Assembly (NCBI GenBank): GCA_019744975.1
Contig: JAIETP010000014.1
Span: 279,048-343,047 of the forward strand
Direction of reading: 5' to 3'
Source of the DNA: Burkholderiales bacterium
GTDB taxonomy: Bacteria; Pseudomonadota; Gammaproteobacteria; Burkholderiales; SG8-41
DNA: 64,000 nucleotides
Part shown: positions 1 through 9,697 of the stretch, piece by piece
Position numbering within the stretch: the first letter of the stretch is position 1
Layout: every line of letters begins with the position of its first letter
Program-made: the position numbers and the translations under genes
Notes under the pieces: generated by a model
Told to the model about the DNA's origin: nothing
The model's input: the letters and a program-made list of their open reading frames with translations, nothing else
Database searches by the model: none

Positions 1-1193
1 AGGTAGAGCCCCCAGGCAAGACCACCCAGCAGCGCAGCTCCACCCATACCACAGGCCAGCGTCAGCGCGCTGTGTGACAACAACGGCGACACCACCCCGG
101 CGGTGATCCCCGCGAACAGGCTGTGCGCAAAGCCCTGCAACGATGACGTCATGCCGCGCAGTTTCGGAAACAGATCGAGCGCGATCAGCGAAACACTGGG
201 CATCGCCAGCGCCATGCCGATGGTATAGATCATCACCGGCAGCACCGTCCACGGCAGTGCCGGCGGGAAAATGAGGCAGTACGCGATGTTGAACACCACG
301 GCGCAGGCCATGATCAGGTATCCCACGGACACGGTGCGCCGCGGCGACAGGCGTTCGGCCAGCCGGCCGGAGAGGAAGGCGCCGAACATCACGCCAGAGA
401 TGCCGGGCACGAACAGCCACGCAAAATCCTTTCCGGACATGCCGAGCAGATCGTAAATCACCGCCGGCGCCGACACCACGTAGAGGAAAAAACCGGAAAA
501 ATTGAATGCGATGGTCACACACAGCAGCACCAGTTTCGGATCACTGCCCAGGCGCAGGTAATTGCGCAGCAGGGGCCGCGCCCGGAACGGCTGTCGCGCC
601 GCAAGCGGATGGGTTTCCGGCAGGCGACGCGCCGCGGCAAAAAACAGCACGACGCCATAACCCGCCAGAAACCAGAAAATGGTGCGCCAGCCGAACCAGT
701 CCTGCAGCCAGCCGCCGATCACCGGCGCAATCGCCGGCGCGACACCGAAAATCATCGTCACCAGCGACATCAGGCGCTGTGCCTCGTGTCCGGAAAAGCT
801 GTCGCGGATGATCGCGCGCCCGACGATGATGCCGGCGCCCGCCGCGAGCCCCTGCACCGCGCGCCAGAACAGCAGTTGCGGCAGGCTGGTCGCCAGCGCG
901 CAACCGATGGCCGTCAGCACATACAGCGCAAGGCTCGCCAGGATCACCGGCCGGCGACCGAAGGAATCGGACAGGGTGCCGTGGAACAGGGTCATGAACG
1001 CCAGCGTGAACAGGTACAAGCTCAGCGTCTGCTGCATCTGCGCAGGTGTTGCCTGCAGGTCGGCGCCGATATAAGGAAAAGACGGCAGGTAGGTGTCGAT
1101 GGTGAACGGACCGATCATCGCCAGCGCGGCGAGGATCAGCGCCAGCGCCGTTACCGACACCGGCGCCGCCTGCCGCGGGGCTTCCGCACTCAT
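1..1193 (-). CDS. Bcr/CflA-type multidrug efflux MFS transporter (C-terminus beyond window)
   Basis: Proton-driven drug export across the inner membrane is the expected role. The frame is open from an ATG at 1193 to the left edge, giving about 397 visible codons with the C-terminus cut off. After the start MSAEAPRQAA come regularly spaced hydrophobic segments. The first segment is followed by FTIDTYLPSFPYIGADL, typical of the Bcr/CflA branch. The loop GTLSDSFGRRPVIL matches MFS motif A. A second loop, SGRLAERLSPRRT, starts the second half. Its ATG overlaps the comM stop (ATGA), so it is probably co-transcribed downstream of comM. The substrate cannot be read from the sequence. Confidence 0.85.
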   Translation of the reverse strand, partial: MSAEAPRQAAPVSVTALALILAALAMIGPFTIDTYLPSFPYIGADLQATPAQMQQTLSLYLFTLAFMTLFHGTLSDSFGRRPVILASLALYVLTAIGCALATSLPQLLFWRAVQGLAAGAGIIVGRAIIRDSFSGHEAQRLMSLVTMIFGVAPAIAPVIGGWLQDWFGWRTIFWFLAGYGVVLFFAAARRLPETHPLAARQPFRARPLLRNYLRLGSDPKLVLLCVTIAFNFSGFFLYVVSAPAVIYDLLGMSGKDFAWLFVPGISGVMFGAFLSGRLAERLSPRRTVSVGYLIMACAVVFNIAYCLIFPPALPWTVLPVMIYTIGMALAMPSVSLIALDLFPKLRGMTSSLQGFAHSLFAGITAGVVSPLLSHSALTLACGMGGAALLGGLAWGLY

Positions 1194-2686
1194 GTGCGAT
1201 CCAGTCTGCGGTACTGGATGGCCTCGGCGATATGCGCAGCAGCGACCGCATCCGCGCCGGCCAGATCGGCGATGGTGCGCGCCACCTTGAGGATGCGGTG
1301 ATAAGCCCGTGCCGACAGGCCGAGGCGCACGATGGCCTGCTTCAACAGGGTTTCACCCTGCGCATCCGGCGCGCAGTGGCGTTCTATCTCCCGCGTCGCC
1401 AGCCGGGTGTTGGGTTTGTGCTGCCGCGCCAGCGCGTGTTCGCGGGCTGCGCTGGTGCGCAGGCGTACTGTTGCGGAAGATTCGCCGCCGGCGTTCTTCG
1501 TCAGTTCTTCCTGGGCCAGTGCCGGCACTTCAATTTGTAAATCAATACGGTCGAGCAGCGGGCCGGAGATACGCGAACGATAACGCGCCACCTGGTCCGG
1601 CGTGCAGCGGCAACGCCCGTTGTAGTGGCCGAGAAAACCGCAGGGACAGGGATTCATTGCGGCAATCAGCTGGAACTGCGCCGGAAAATCCGCCTGCCGC
1701 GCGGCGCGCGACACGGTGATGCGTCCGGACTCCAGCGGTTCGCGCAGCACTTCGAGCACACGGCGTTCGAATTCGGGCAGTTCATCGAGGAACAACACGC
1801 CGTGCATGGCCATCGAAATTTCACCAGGACGCGGATTGCCGCCGCCACCGACCAGCGCGACTGCGGACGCGGTGTGGTGCGGCGCGCGGTAAGGCCGTTG
1901 TTTCCAGTGCCTCACATCAAAACCGTTCGACCCGACCGACTGGATTGCTGCGGACTCCACGGCTTCCTGCTGGGTCATCGGTGGCAGGATGCCGGGCAGG
2001 CGCTGCGCGAGCATGGTCTTGCCGGTGCCGGGCGGGCCCACCATCAGCAGGCTGTGACCGCCGGCGGCGGCGATTTCCAGCGCGCGCCGGGCGTGATTCT
2101 GGCCTTTGACGTCGAGCAGATCCGGGTGCGTGGATTCTCCGGAAACATCCGCCGGTGTTGCGCGTGCCATTGCGGTCCGGCCGGCGAGATGTGCGCAGAC
2201 TTCACCCAACGACGCAGCGGCATGGATCGCGGCCTGTTCAGCCAGCGCTGCTTCAGCGGCATTGGCTGCCGGCAACACAAAAGCCCGCCCATCGCGGGCC
2301 ACCGCCAGCGCCATCGCCAGCGCGCCGCGCACCGGACGCAATTCGCCGGTCAGCGCCAGTTCGCCGGCAAATTCATATTTACCCAGATTGCGATCCGGTA
2401 TCTGGCCGGAAGCGGCGAGTATGCCCAGCGCAATCGGCAGATCGAAACGGCCCGATTCCTTGGGCAGGTCGGCCGGGGCCAGATTGACGGTAATGCGCCG
2501 CGCCGGAAAATCAAACTGCGCATTCTGCAAGGCCGCGCGCACACGATCCTTGGCTTCTTTCACCTCGGCTTCGGGCAGGCCGACGATGGTGAAACTGGGC
2601 AATCCGTTGGCGAGATGGGCCTCCACCGTTACCAGTGGCGCATCCATGCCAGACAGGGCGCGGCTGTACAGTACGGCCAGGGACAT
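1190..2686 (-). CDS. comM: ComM/YifB family Mg-chelatase-like AAA+ ATPase
   Basis: ComM is a hexameric helicase-like ATPase that promotes branch migration during natural transformation; YifB is the E. coli relative. The 498 residues are close to the usual length of about 505. An N-terminal ChlI-like domain covers roughly residues 20-140. The AAA+ core follows, with Walker A GPPGTGKT near 217-224 and Walker B VLFLDELPEF near 297. A four-cysteine stretch, NPCPCGFLGHYNGRCRC, is typical of the family, and the Mg_chelatase C-terminal domain ends the protein. The gene is followed directly by an efflux pump with a 4-bp overlap. ubiK lies just upstream on the same strand. A competence role is inferred from homology only. 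Confidence 0.93.
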   Translation of the reverse strand: MSLAVLYSRALSGMDAPLVTVEAHLANGLPSFTIVGLPEAEVKEAKDRVRAALQNAQFDFPARRITVNLAPADLPKESGRFDLPIALGILAASGQIPDRNLGKYEFAGELALTGELRPVRGALAMALAVARDGRAFVLPAANAAEAALAEQAAIHAAASLGEVCAHLAGRTAMARATPADVSGESTHPDLLDVKGQNHARRALEIAAAGGHSLLMVGPPGTGKTMLAQRLPGILPPMTQQEAVESAAIQSVGSNGFDVRHWKQRPYRAPHHTASAVALVGGGGNPRPGEISMAMHGVLFLDELPEFERRVLEVLREPLESGRITVSRAARQADFPAQFQLIAAMNPCPCGFLGHYNGRCRCTPDQVARYRSRISGPLLDRIDLQIEVPALAQEELTKNAGGESSATVRLRTSAAREHALARQHKPNTRLATREIERHCAPDAQGETLLKQAIVRLGLSARAYHRILKVARTIADLAGADAVAAAHIAEAIQYRRLDRT

Positions 2687-2799
2687 TGGGAATCAGCCCG
2701 GTTTTAAAAGGCCGTTTTAAAAGGTTAGAGTCAACACAACGGTTGAGACCGGATGACGGCTGACCGGAATCCGGCCGCACCCCCGCCGGGGGACATCAA

Positions 2800-3045
2800 T
2801 CAGCGCGGTGTCCGGGTGGTGTCGGCTTCCAGCGCCGCCAGCTTTTTTTCGAGCTCGGCCAGTTTTGCCCGCGTCCGCAGCAGGACTTCACGCTGCACAT
2901 CAAATTCTTCACGTGTCACCAGATCCAGCCGGCTGAAGACACCGGCGAGCAGTGCCCGCAGGTTTTTTTCGATGTCTGCAGCCGGCCCCTGTGCGAGTAC
3001 GGCTTTCATTTTTTCGTTGATTTCGTCGAGCAGTTTCGGATTCAT
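2800..3045 (-). CDS. ubiK: UbiK (YqiC/BMFP) ubiquinone biosynthesis accessory factor
   Basis: This 81-residue protein starts MNPKLLDEINEKM and ends in a coiled coil, RTRAKLAELEKKLAALEAD. That is the layout of the BMFP (membrane fusogenic) family, now known as UbiK, which assists the soluble Ubi complex in aerobic ubiquinone synthesis. Length and the central VTREEFDVQREVL segment fit the family well. It lies upstream of comM on the same strand, a common betaproteobacterial arrangement. The 113 bases between them contain a short direct repeat of TTTTAAAAGG. Confidence 0.88.
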   Translation of the reverse strand: MNPKLLDEINEKMKAVLAQGPAADIEKNLRALLAGVFSRLDLVTREEFDVQREVLLRTRAKLAELEKKLAALEADTTRTPR

Positions 3046-3148
3046 TCAAACCTCATACACGCCGCGTTGGCATCGGGCTGGTCAGTTTAACAAGCATTGC
3101 CAGACAGGACCCGGAATCCACGATGCACGCATCACGCTGGGGCGGCTG

Positions 3149-3165
3149 CGCCGCAATGTGGTGCG
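3149..3165. promoter_or_regulatory. Weak NtrC-like site
   Basis: CGCCGC-AATGT-GGTGCG matches the right half of an NtrC palindrome but is degenerate in the left half. It lies 31 bp (three helical turns) before the perfect site at 3180, as expected for paired enhancer sites. Confidence 0.4.
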
Positions 3166-3179
3166 GAGCCCGGCAGGGG

Positions 3180-3196
3180 CGCACCGCATCGGTGCG
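3180..3196. promoter_or_regulatory. NtrC-type enhancer palindrome
   Basis: CGCACC-GCATC-GGTGCG is a perfect palindrome with the 6-5-6 spacing of NtrC sites (consensus TGCACC-N5-GGTGCA). It lies about 80 bp upstream of a sigma54 promoter that serves a glnK-amtB operon, the classic NtrC target. Confidence 0.72.
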
Positions 3197-3228
3197 ATGA
3201 CGGCGCGACTGCAAACCAAAAAGTTTTA

Positions 3229-3241
3229 TAACCATTTGTTT
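3229..3241 (-). promoter_or_regulatory. IHF-like site between NtrC site and sigma54 promoter
   Basis: On the minus strand AAACAAATGGTTA matches WATCAANNNNTTR with one mismatch and is preceded by an A-tract. Its position between enhancer and sigma54 promoter is where IHF bends DNA in NtrC-dependent promoters. Confidence 0.5.
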
Positions 3242-3257
3242 TTAAAGGAATTTATTT

Positions 3258-3274
3258 CTGGCACGGTACCTGCT
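3258..3274 (+). promoter_or_regulatory. Sigma54 (RpoN) promoter of porin-glnK-amtB
   Basis: CTGGCACGGTACCTGCT matches YTGGCACGRNNNTTGCW at all but one defined position, with GG and GC correctly spaced. Transcription would start near 3285, about 43 bases before the porin start codon. Confidence 0.8.
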
Positions 3275-3327
3275 GAATGTCCATCGCAGTTTTATTGCGC
3301 TGTGAAAACACACTGAAAGGGAAAAAC

Positions 3328-4936
<1,609 letters not shown>

Positions 4937-4948
4937 TTGGAGAACAAG

Positions 4949-6448
4949 ATGAAAAAACTTTTCGCAGCTCTGGCACTGTTCGGCGCCCTGGGCTTTGCAG
5001 GGGATCCGGCTGTCGCGCAGGACAAACCCGCTGAAGCACCGGCGGCAGCAGCACCCGCGGCTGCTCCGGCTGCCGCTCCTGCTGCTGCAGCCCCTGCCGC
5101 GGCACCCGCTGCCGCAGCGCCAGCAGCGGCTCCGGCACCGACGCCCAACAAGGGCGACACCGCCTGGATGATGATGGCTACCATCCTGGTGATCCTGATG
5201 ACGGTTCCCGGCCTCGCGCTGTTCTACGGCGGCATGGTTCGCGCCAAGAACACGCTGTCGGTACTGATGCAGGTCTACATCACCTTCTCGATGTGCGTGG
5301 TGTTGTGGGCCATCTACGGCTACACCGTGGCTTTCGGCGGCGCAGGCACGTTCTGGGGCAGTTTTGACAAACTCTTCCTGTCCGGTGTCACCCCTGATTC
5401 CGTGGGCGCCACCTTCAGCAAGGGCGTGGTCATCCCGGAATACGTGTTCATCGCCTTCCAGGCCACCTTTGCCGGCATCACCCCGGCGCTGATCGTCGGT
5501 GCGTTCGCCGAGCGGATGAAGTTCTCCGCGGTGCTGCTGTTCATCGTGCTCTGGTTCACCTTCGCCTACCTGCCGATGGCGCACATGGTCTGGTACTGGG
5601 ACGGTCCGGATGCGATCACCGACGCGGCCTCGCTGGAAAAAGTCGTCTCCAATGCCGGTTTCCTGTGGGCGAAGGGCGCGCTGGACTTCGCCGGCGGCAC
5701 GGTGGTGCACATCAACGCCGGTATCGCCGGTCTGGTGGGTGCTTACCTGGTCGGCAAACGCGTCGGCTTCGGCAAGGAAGCGATGTCGCCGCACAGCCTG
5801 ACGCTGACCATGGTCGGTGCCGCGCTGCTGTGGGTGGGCTGGTTCGGTTTCAACGCCGGCTCCAACCTGGAAGCGACCGGCCTGGCCACGCTGGCCCTGG
5901 TCAACACGCTGCTCGCAACCGCAGCCGCCACGATGTCGTGGATGATCTTCGAGTGGATGCTCAAGGGCAAACCCTCGATGCTCGGCGCAGCCTCCGGTTC
6001 CATCGCCGGCCTGGTCGCAATCACCCCGGCCTGCGGCTTCGTCGGCCCGATGGGCGGCATCATCATCGGCCTGCTCGCCGGCGTGATCTGCCTGTGGGGT
6101 GTCAACAGTCTGAAACGCATGCTGGGCGCGGACGATGCGCTCGACGTGTTCGGTGTGCACGCGGTCGGCGGCATTCTCGGTTCGATCCTCACCGGCGTGT
6201 TCGTCTCGCCGGCACTGGGCGGCACGGGTGTCTATGACTACGTGGCCAACAAGGTCGCCGACTTCGACATGACCACCCAGGTCATCAGCCAGCTGTGGGG
6301 CGTGGGTACCGCGATCCTCTGGTCCGGTATCGTGGCACTGGTCGCCTACAAGATCGTCGACATGATCATCGGACTGCGCGTGGCCGAAGAGGTCGAACGT
6401 GAAGGCCTGGACATCAACGAACATGGCGAAAAGGCCTACCACATGTAA
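4949..6448 (+). CDS. amtB: Ammonium transporter AmtB
   Basis: This inner-membrane channel for ammonium/ammonia forms trimers gated by GlnK. The start at 4949 follows GGAG at 4939-4942. The product of 499 residues has a signal peptide (MKKLFAALALFGALGFAG). An alanine/proline-rich stretch of about 35 residues (roughly 28-65) comes next, then the eleven-helix Amt core from about GDTAWMMMATILVIL. Family motifs include LFYGGMVRAKNTLSVLMQ, the pore-lining DFAGGTVVHINAGIAGLVGA, and the late GVHAVGGILGSILTGVF with its conserved histidine. The low-complexity linker is longer than in E. coli AmtB. A strong terminator follows. Confidence 0.96.
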   Translation: MKKLFAALALFGALGFAGDPAVAQDKPAEAPAAAAPAAAPAAAPAAAAPAAAPAAAAPAAAPAPTPNKGDTAWMMMATILVILMTVPGLALFYGGMVRAKNTLSVLMQVYITFSMCVVLWAIYGYTVAFGGAGTFWGSFDKLFLSGVTPDSVGATFSKGVVIPEYVFIAFQATFAGITPALIVGAFAERMKFSAVLLFIVLWFTFAYLPMAHMVWYWDGPDAITDAASLEKVVSNAGFLWAKGALDFAGGTVVHINAGIAGLVGAYLVGKRVGFGKEAMSPHSLTLTMVGAALLWVGWFGFNAGSNLEATGLATLALVNTLLATAAATMSWMIFEWMLKGKPSMLGAASGSIAGLVAITPACGFVGPMGGIIIGLLAGVICLWGVNSLKRMLGADDALDVFGVHAVGGILGSILTGVFVSPALGGTGVYDYVANKVADFDMTTQVISQLWGVGTAILWSGIVALVAYKIVDMIIGLRVAEEVEREGLDINEHGEKAYHM

Positions 6449-6477
6449 TTCCTTTTCAGGAGAATCTCCCTGAGTTG

Positions 6478-6505
6478 GCGGGCGCTTCGGCGCCCGCTTT
6501 TTTTT
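6478..6505 (+). terminator. Rho-independent terminator after amtB
   Basis: An 8-bp GC stem, GCGGGCGC/GCGCCCGC, with a TTCG tetraloop is followed by eight T residues. It closes the porin-glnK-amtB operon. Confidence 0.93.
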
Positions 6506-6592
6506 GGCCAAGCACCTGTTGACGGACCCCGGGGCGCCCGGGCGGGACGGCCGGTCGGGGTGGCCACGTGGATCGGCTACAATCCCCGAACC

Positions 6593-7897
6593 ATGACCGT
6601 TCCCCGTCTCACTACCGCTCTCACCGGCCCGCTGCAGGAACTTGAAAGTCACATCCTCAAGTCGACAACGGATATCGAACACTGGCTGCGCAGCCAGTGG
6701 CAGGAACACGCCGCGCCGTTCTATGCGTCGGTCGACCTGCGCAACGCCGGCTTCAAGCTGGCCCCCGTCGACACCAACCTGTTCCCGGGCGGCTTCAACA
6801 ACCTGAACCCGGATTTCCACACCCTGTGTGTGCAGGCCGCGATGTCGGCCATCGAAAAAGCCTGTCCGGACGCCCGCGGCATCGTGCTGGTGCCGGAAAA
6901 CCACACCCGCAACCAGTTTTATCTGCAAAACGTCGAAAAGCTCGCCACGATACTGCGCCACGCCGGCATTGAAGTCCGTGTCGGCAGCCTGCTGCCGGAA
7001 ATCACCGCCGCCACCGACCTCGCACTGCCCAACGGGACGACACTGCGGCTTGAACCACTGCGGCGGGTCGGCAACCGCCTGCAGGTCGGCGACTTTGATC
7101 CCTGCGTGGTACTGCTCAACAACGATCTTTCCGGCGGAGTGCCGGCGATTCTGCAGGGCCTCGAACAAACCGTGCTGCCGCCGGTGCATGCCGGCTGGGC
7201 CACACGCCGCAAGTCAACGCACTTCGCCGCCTACGACGACGTCACCCGCGATTTCGCCGCGCTGATCGGCATCGATCCCTGGGTGATCAATCCCTTCTTC
7301 GAGAAATGCGGCAAGATCAACTTCCGTGAGCGGGTTGGCGAGGAGTGCCTGGAAGGTTATGTCTCGGAAATTCTTGGCGACATCCGCAAAAAATATGCGG
7401 AATACGGCATCACCGAAGAACCCTTCGTCATCGTCAAGGCTGATGCCGGCACTTACGGCATGGGCATCATGACGGTCAAGGATCCCTCCGAGGTCAAGGG
7501 ACTCAACCGCAAACAACGCAACAAGATGGCCGTGGTCAAGGAAGGCCTCGAAGTGCACGACGTCATCGTGCAGGAAGGCGTCTATTCCTTTGAAACCGTC
7601 GGTGACGCCGTTGCCGAACCCGTGGTTTACATGATCGACCATTTCGTGGTCGGCGGTTTCTACCGCGTACACACCGAACGCGGCAAGGACCAGAACCTCA
7701 ACGCGCCGGGCATGCATTTCGCGCCGCTGGCATTCGCCGAGCCCTGCTCGTCGCCGAACCCCAACGACCCGGGCTGCCCGCCGAACCGCTTTTATTCCTA
7801 CGGGGTCATTGCGCGACTGGCGCTGCTCGCAGCCTCCCTTGAAATCGAGCGCACCGAACCCGCAGCCGAACCGGTGCTGCTGCGCGCGGCGACATGA
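6593..7897 (+). CDS. gshA: Glutamate-cysteine ligase, Acidithiobacillus/betaproteobacterial type
   Basis: This enzyme makes gamma-glutamylcysteine, the first step of glutathione synthesis. The protein of 434 residues starts MTVPRLTTAL. It carries FYASVDLRNAGFKLAPVDTN and LFPGGFNNLNPDF near residues 45-75, and VKADAGTYGMGIM near 287, which resembles the nucleotide-binding loop of ATP-grasp enzymes. This layout matches the proteobacterial gshA family typified by Acidithiobacillus ferrooxidans, not the E. coli enzyme. An in-frame ATG at 6560 has no ribosome-binding site and lies in the leader, so 6593 is preferred. gshB overlaps its end by 4 bp (ATGA). Confidence 0.9.
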   Translation: MTVPRLTTALTGPLQELESHILKSTTDIEHWLRSQWQEHAAPFYASVDLRNAGFKLAPVDTNLFPGGFNNLNPDFHTLCVQAAMSAIEKACPDARGIVLVPENHTRNQFYLQNVEKLATILRHAGIEVRVGSLLPEITAATDLALPNGTTLRLEPLRRVGNRLQVGDFDPCVVLLNNDLSGGVPAILQGLEQTVLPPVHAGWATRRKSTHFAAYDDVTRDFAALIGIDPWVINPFFEKCGKINFRERVGEECLEGYVSEILGDIRKKYAEYGITEEPFVIVKADAGTYGMGIMTVKDPSEVKGLNRKQRNKMAVVKEGLEVHDVIVQEGVYSFETVGDAVAEPVVYMIDHFVVGGFYRVHTERGKDQNLNAPGMHFAPLAFAEPCSSPNPNDPGCPPNRFYSYGVIARLALLAASLEIERTEPAAEPVLLRAAT

Positions 7898-8832
7898 AGC
7901 TGGCCTTCATCGTCGATCCGCTCGACGAGTTCAAGCTGGAGAAGGACAGCACTTACGCGATCATGCGCGAGGCCGCGGCACAGGGCCATGCACTGTACGC
8001 GCTGCAACAGGAAGATCTGGCCTGGCACAAACAAAGCGTCACCGGCCACGCTGCGCGACTGCACCTGACCGGCAAAACGCCTGGCTGGTACCGGCTGGAT
8101 CCGCCGACGGACACGCCGCTGGAACAGTTCGACGCGGTGCTGATGCGCAAGGATCCCCCCTTCGACATGGAATATGTCTACAGCACCTACCTGCTGGAAA
8201 TCGCCGAACGCCGCGGCGCGCGCGTGTTCAACCGCCCGCAGGCCATCCGCGACTACAACGAAAAAATGGCCATCGCGCGCTTCGCCGAATTCACCGCGCC
8301 GACACTGGTCACGCGGCGCACGGCACTGCTGCATGGTTTTTTGCAGGAACACAGCGACATCATTCTCAAACCCCTGGACGGCATGGGCGGCTCCTCGGTG
8401 TTCCGGGTGCGGCACGATGACCCCAACCTCAACGTCATCATCGAAACGCTGACCAGTGACGGCGCGCGCACGATCATGGCCCAGCGCTACATTCCCGAAA
8501 TCAGCGCCGGCGACAAACGTGTACTGGTGATCGGCGGCGAGCCCGTGCCTTACTGTCTCGCCCGCATCCCCAAGGCCGGCGAGACCCGCGGCAATCTGGC
8601 GGCAGGCGGCACCGGGGTCGCCCGCGAACTGACGGCACGCGACCGCCTGATTGCCGAAACCCTGGGACCGCAGCTGACTGCCGCCGGATTACTGCTGGTT
8701 GGCCTTGATGTAATCGGGGACTATCTCACCGAGGTCAATGTCACCAGCCCCACCTGCTTTCAGGAAATTAGCCAGCAGGCGGGCTTTAATGTTTCCGCTA
8801 TGTTATTGAATAAATTGGAAAAATTAATTTAA
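7894..8832 (+). CDS. gshB: Glutathione synthetase
   Basis: GshB adds glycine to gamma-glutamylcysteine. The product has 312 residues, the usual length. It starts MKLAFIVDPLDEFKLEKDST, a typical family N-terminus. The ATP-grasp core has RPQAIRDYNEKMAIARF, the glycine-rich loop KPLDGMGGSSVF, and the substrate loop CLARIPKAGETRGNLAAGG. EVNVTSPTCFQEI lies near the C-terminus. The start overlaps the gshA stop, so the two are translationally coupled. The last dozen codons (NKLEKLI) are AT-rich compared with the rest. Confidence 0.96.
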   Translation: MKLAFIVDPLDEFKLEKDSTYAIMREAAAQGHALYALQQEDLAWHKQSVTGHAARLHLTGKTPGWYRLDPPTDTPLEQFDAVLMRKDPPFDMEYVYSTYLLEIAERRGARVFNRPQAIRDYNEKMAIARFAEFTAPTLVTRRTALLHGFLQEHSDIILKPLDGMGGSSVFRVRHDDPNLNVIIETLTSDGARTIMAQRYIPEISAGDKRVLVIGGEPVPYCLARIPKAGETRGNLAAGGTGVARELTARDRLIAETLGPQLTAAGLLLVGLDVIGDYLTEVNVTSPTCFQEISQQAGFNVSAMLLNKLEKLI

Positions 8833-8928
8833 CCCCAAGTGATGGCGATTTGCGCAAGCACTTATGTTGCAGCGCAAGAACAGGGCGCGTAAAGTATGGC
8901 GCTTTCGTGACAAGACCACGGTAAATCG

Positions 8929-9351
8929 ATGATCGGCATATTGATTATCAGCCACGGCACTTTGGGAGAGAGTCTTATCCACTGTGCCAGCCACATGCTC
9001 AACAAACGGCCGGGACGGCTGCGCCAGCTCGGTGTCACCGCCCAGGATGACCCGGTGCTGCTGGTGCCGCAGGCACGCAAAATGGTCAAGGAACTCGATG
9101 AGGGAGACGGTGTGCTGGTGATGACCGACATGTATGGCGGCTCGCCCTCCAACATCGCGGCCAAACTGGTGATCCCGGGCAAGGTGGAAGCGGTCGCCGG
9201 CGTCAATCTGCCGATGCTGGTCCGGGCCCTGACCTATCGTGACAAGTCGCTGGCGATCATGATGACCAAGGCCATCAGCGGCGGCTGCGAAGGCGTGCTG
9301 CGGGTGCCCCCGACCTTTGTCGCGATTCACAATGCTGCAACAGGAAGCTGA
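8929..9351 (+). CDS. PTS EIIA component, mannose/fructose (Man) type
   Basis: The 140-residue EIIA-Man-like protein starts MIGILIISHGTLGESL. His9 is the predicted phosphorylation site. VLVMTDMYGGSPSNIAAKL and GVNLPMLVRAL are family hallmarks. It sits directly before HPr (20-bp overlap) and EI, and no EIIB, EIIC or EIID permease gene is nearby. In betaproteobacteria such incomplete sets are thought to be regulatory instead of sugar-transporting. What it regulates here is not visible. Confidence 0.9.
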   Translation: MIGILIISHGTLGESLIHCASHMLNKRPGRLRQLGVTAQDDPVLLVPQARKMVKELDEGDGVLVMTDMYGGSPSNIAAKLVIPGKVEAVAGVNLPMLVRALTYRDKSLAIMMTKAISGGCEGVLRVPPTFVAIHNAATGS

Positions 9352-9601
9352 GATCATCAACAAGCTCGGGTTGCACGCCCGGGCTTCCGCAAAACTCACC
9401 CAGACTGCCGGCGGTTATGCCAGTGACGTCTGGCTGAGCCGTAACGGACGCCGCGTCAACGCCAAGAGCATCATGGGCGTGATGATGCTGGCCGCGGCCA
9501 AGGGCTCGAAAATCGTCATCGAAACCGAAGGCAGCGACGAAGCGGCCGCCATGCAGGCCCTGCAAAGCCTGATCGCCGACCGCTTCGGCGAAGGAGAGTA
9601 A
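9332..9601 (+). CDS. ptsH: Phosphocarrier protein HPr
   Basis: The protein has 89 residues. His15 lies in NKLGLHARAS, the site phosphorylated by EI. Ser46 lies in VNAKSIMGVMML, the position targeted by HPr kinase/phosphorylase in organisms that have it. The ATG at 9332 places His15 exactly; an upstream in-frame start would shift it by five residues. It overlaps the EIIA gene by 20 bp in another frame. Confidence 0.95.
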   Translation: MLQQEAEIINKLGLHARASAKLTQTAGGYASDVWLSRNGRRVNAKSIMGVMMLAAAKGSKIVIETEGSDEAAAMQALQSLIADRFGEGE

Positions 9602-9612
9602 AGCCGGTATTG

Positions 9613-9694
9613 AGTACGGAATGCAAAATGCGGAGTTGACTGCACCCCGCCGGTAGTTTTAACTCTGCATTCATCACTTCGCGTTCCGCACTGT
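9613..9694. repeat. Imperfect intergenic inverted repeat between ptsH and ptsI
   Basis: The left part reads AGTACGGAATGC then ATGCGGAGTT. The right part reads, on the opposite strand, AGTGCGGAACGC then ATGCAGAGTT. The two pair as an interrupted hairpin that fills the 96-base gap. Read-through of ptsHI is presumably tolerated, because no T-run follows. Confidence 0.6.
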
Positions 9695-9697
9695 CCT

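Noticed and set aside
541..1251. A 236-codon minus-strand frame overlapping the efflux pump.
   Set aside because: It is a shifted frame of the MFS gene. The true frame starts at 1193 and runs off the left edge with clear transporter motifs.
2690..2725. Direct repeat of TTTTAAAAGG before comM as an operator.
   Set aside because: Only two short AT-rich copies exist, with no palindrome beyond each unit and no known regulator match.
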